A stretch of DNA of 64,000 nucleotides from Azolla caroliniana. Lineage: Eukaryota > Polypodiophyta. A program made the translations under genes and the position numbers. The stretch is from assembly GCA_043228905.1 (NCBI GenBank), contig JBHGNT010000021.1, positions 496,001 to 560,000 on the forward strand. Direction: 5' to 3'. Within the stretch, counting starts at the first letter, position 1. The number at the start of each line of letters is the position of its first letter. This document shows positions 61,575-64,000 of the stretch, piece after piece. The notes under the pieces were generated by a model. It saw nothing but the letters and a program-made list of their open reading frames with translations. It was not told where the DNA came from and searched no databases.

Positions 61575-62704
61575 TCCATTTGAGCCTATATGAAGTGAAT
61601 AATCAAAGAATGTTGCCGCTGAAAAACCAAGAAGATCATTAAGCAAAGACATTAACAACCGACAAAGATTGATAATAATTAAGAAATGTAACATAGGTAT
61701 ATTCAAATGTACTTACAAATGCCACATAAGGTCAAGGTTATGACACATGTACACATATAGTTAAAACTATCCCATGCTTATGACTTTAAACATAATCTTG
61801 GCTTATGCAATTATTTCTTCTATTACTCCTAATAGAATGTTTTAAAGTATTATAAGAAGTAACATCAAAATCAAGACTTTGGGAGTCTTTGCTCAAGGTA
61901 TTACATACCTCTATGATTGTGATACATGGAAAAAATGCATTTTATATACTATCCATGCATAACGCTTCTACTTTATATAACCAATTTATGTACGTCTAGA
62001 AAGTTCAACAATACATCTACACCATTATGGATCAATTTACTTAAGACATATAAATACACACACATCTATATCTATCTATCTATATATGTATGTAAGGTTA
62101 AACTAGGATAGAAAAAACACTATACGCTCATAGCATTTGATCTTGCTTGCCCAAATAATGCATTGCATAAACATCTTGAATGAAGCCCAGTAAACTTTCA
62201 ACATATTTGGAAAGTTCAAAGTTCGTGATGGATATATGTATATATAAAGAACATACTTGAACATTAGATCCAACAATCATGTTGGGTTTGTCGTATGTTT
62301 TTCCTTCTTGCTTTCTCCTCTCTTGCCATTTCCTCTTCATTGCAAGCCGAACTTGCATGGTAGACATGTCAACAACTAGTTCATTATCCGTCAATGGTGC
62401 GTGAAAAAGACGAGCAATCATGTTTACACATCTATCATGCATATGCATTAAAAGGGTCAAGACATATCTTCCGAAGGTCATCTATCATATGACAATTTTA
62501 TCATAAGATTGACCAATCATATAGTCACTCATCACATAAGTAATCAGATGGTCATCATCATACATATTGATTACGTACCATACACTTTACATATACCCAT
62601 TCATTACTCCACATAAGTATGAGATATATCAATATAGATTACATACATGTATAACTACAATTGTTGGGTATTCATCAAAGTCAACGTAGTTCTCGTTTAA
62701 TGAT
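61575..62704 (-). pseudogene. Captured glutamate decarboxylase (GAD) fragment
   Basis: Reading leftward, GAD-like pieces appear in the order of a GAD gene: LNENYVDFDEYP near 62704-62660; DRCVNMIARLFHAPL (about 62440-62390); AMKRKWQERRKQEGKTYDKP then NMIVGSNVQ ending at a donor GTATGT near 62248, which is where plant GAD genes have an intron; a weak match at 62215-62130; SLLNDLL near 61650; and YRLKWNF near 61590. Between the second and third pieces the block around GSSEAIMLAG is deleted. GAD is a pyridoxal-phosphate enzyme converting glutamate to GABA; this copy lacks the cofactor-lysine region and cannot be active. The first three matches are strong; the last three are suggestive. Confidence 0.75.
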
Positions 62705-62984
62705 TGGGTGATGAGCTAAACCCTAAACTCCTTATCAAGACATACATACAATTGCAATGCCTACCTTTCCATCCCCCAACCAGAAAAAATGAATGAATGA
62801 GGGAGGAAAACGAATAGAGAAATACCTGACATAGAGAAGCATTAGCAACAACCTAAAACCCGAAATCAACTGATAATATTTCAATTTGCAATCGTCTTCT
62901 TTGTTTTCCGCTCCGCTCTCGCTCACCACAAAAAAAAGATTTCAAAATTCTCTTCCTAGACCACAATTTATATATATGGGTCAG

Positions 62985-63080
62985 AGTCGGGCTCCTACCT
63001 CAGGTAGGTTGGGCTCCTGACTCGGATGAGTCAAGCTCCTCAACGTCCTACTTCAGGAGAGTTGGGCTCCCGATAAAGTG
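62985..63080. repeat. Subterminal GTTGGGCTCC array
   Basis: AGTCGGGCTCCTACCTC, GGTTGGGCTCCTGACTC, GAGTCAAGCTCCTCAAC and AGTTGGGCTCCCG follow each other just inside the right terminal repeat of the small element. The placement matches the GTTGGGCGACC array of the large element, but the last bases of the motif differ. Confidence 0.7.
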
Positions 63081-63220
63081 AAATTTTGAGCGCGCGCGTT
63101 TTTTTTATCCACTTTGGACAGTGCAAATCACATGTGCCCTTAGCTGAACGACCTGCACCGCCCGTGCCTGTGATTCCCGCACTTGCCCTCTTTAATATTC
63201 AGTAGTAGTTAGACACTTCG

Positions 63221-64000
63221 ATATATGTATGTATGTATGTACGAAGGGTATGGATGTGTATCTATGTATAAAACAATTCATACAGAGCTCCCCAAAACAA
63301 ATCGTGGAAACCTTGTCGCTAGTTGTTTGCACACGATTGCCCACTTTCGATAACTTGCAATCATACTCTTTCTTGCTCTAGTTACTCCACCTTGAACAAA
63401 ATCTATTCGCAATTGATCAACTTATTCAAATCTTTGCTCTTTGTCGATTCTTGACAAAGAATTATCAGTAATGTGCATGTCTATTTTGTTAAGGCCTCAA
63501 TTGCCACAATAATGTAAGTAGCAAATCACCAATACGATATGGTATTTATTTTGGAAATAACTTAACCAATTCCATTTGTCAAATCATACTCAACCAAATC
63601 CATGTGTCTCCTCTATACATTCTTTCTAACCATAACCATACCTTTTAATGTAGAGTTCTCAAGGCACTTCATGTTTGACAACTTGGTGATGATACTAAAT
63701 CTTCTATATGTGGTTGAAGTGTGGGGTGGTGACGTCTCAAAGTCCACTTGGAATGAGTTTGAAAATGTATGGTTTAATTATGATATTTCTTCAACTTGAG
63801 ATATAAATGTCAGCTTTCACTTCTTGAAATCCAAAACCCCTCAAACTTCCTAGATTGACAAGGGAGGAAAGTGGAAAATCTCAAAGGACACAAACAAAAT
63901 AACAAGTCCACAATATAAAGAAATGGTTTGGGAAATGAGATACATCATACTTGTTTCATGATGCCTTGATAGATTCATAATTGTATGAAGCTTTTTTGCA
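63221..64000. other. Right edge, nothing recognised
   Basis: After a (TATG)n tract at 63221-63240 and a GGGTATGGATGTGTAT segment resembling the right flank of the large MULE, the remaining 750 bp are AT-rich without a recognisable gene or repeat. Confidence 0.5.

Larger units (their letters stand above)
61004..63220. mobile_element. Small MULE relative, Pack-MULE candidate
   Basis: The right end, about 63085-63220, is clearly related to the right end of the large MULE: CAGTGCAAATCACATGTGCC, CGACCTGCACCG, GTGATTCCCGCAC and GCCCTCTTTA align with its blocks. The left end at about 61006-61042 (GTGTCTAATTACTACCGAAT then ATTAAAGAG) is the inverted match of the last 37 or so bases only. The duplication at the target is masked by the flanking (GTAT)n. 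No transposase is present, so it is non-autonomous. The interior carries scraps of a glutamate decarboxylase gene. Confidence 0.65.

Noticed and set aside
1-64000. CRISPR arrays, operons, rRNA or tRNA genes
   Set aside because: No regular spacer array, no clustered prokaryotic genes and no complete tRNA or rRNA seen. The tandem arrays present have no unique spacers and lie in transposons or introns.

Overview
This is plant nuclear DNA, almost certainly from a flowering plant. The genes are split into many short exons with GT-AG introns. Intergenic and intronic DNA is AT-rich and full of decayed retroelements, microsatellites and tandem duplications. The recognisable proteins are plant families: a DUF1223 protein, an ACT-domain STY-type kinase, a zinc-ribbon RING-H2 E3 ligase, CCR4-NOT subunit NOT3, a family PL4 rhamnogalacturonan lyase and a glycine-rich zinc-finger RNA-binding protein (RZ-1 type). 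The species cannot be fixed from the sequence.

Layout. 0.4-4.4 kb (+): DUF1223 gene in two exons, with a 3 kb intron holding LINE debris. 8.8-15.9 kb (-): 16-exon Raf-like ACT-domain kinase (582 aa), first intron holding a dead LINE reverse transcriptase. 20.0-21.3 kb (-): intronless RING-H2 ligase (441 aa). 24.2-25.9 kb: dead LINE. 27.2-35.7 kb (-): NOT3 in 16 coding exons (805 aa) plus a 5'-UTR intron. 37-42.9 kb: gene-poor DNA with a G-box, a tRNA-like box B and a 37-bp minisatellite. 42.9-50.2 kb (+): rhamnogalacturonan lyase, 14 coding exons found (622 aa), first exon not located. 51.5-54.2 kb (-): RZ-1-like protein (224 aa). 54.4-60.9 kb: a 6.5 kb Mutator-like element (MULE) with about 157-bp terminal inverted repeats and a broken SWIM-finger transposase. 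61.0-63.2 kb: a smaller related element carrying colinear scraps of a glutamate decarboxylase (GAD) gene, so a Pack-MULE candidate. 63.2-64 kb: nothing recognised.

The host genes are unrelated housekeeping or regulatory genes (proteolysis, mRNA decay, RNA binding, cell-wall pectin turnover, phosphorylation) and do not form a pathway. The part that looks least described is 54.4-63.2 kb. Two MULE-family elements lie end to end in a (GTAT)n tract just upstream of the RZ-1 gene. Each has arrays of a short GTTGGGC-type motif near its ends, but the motif differs (GTTGGGCGACC in the large one, GTTGGGCTCC in the small one). The large one also holds a 146-bp higher-order repeat, and the small one holds a gene capture.

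Exon boundaries were read by hand from GT/AG sites, reading frame and family knowledge. No alignments were run.
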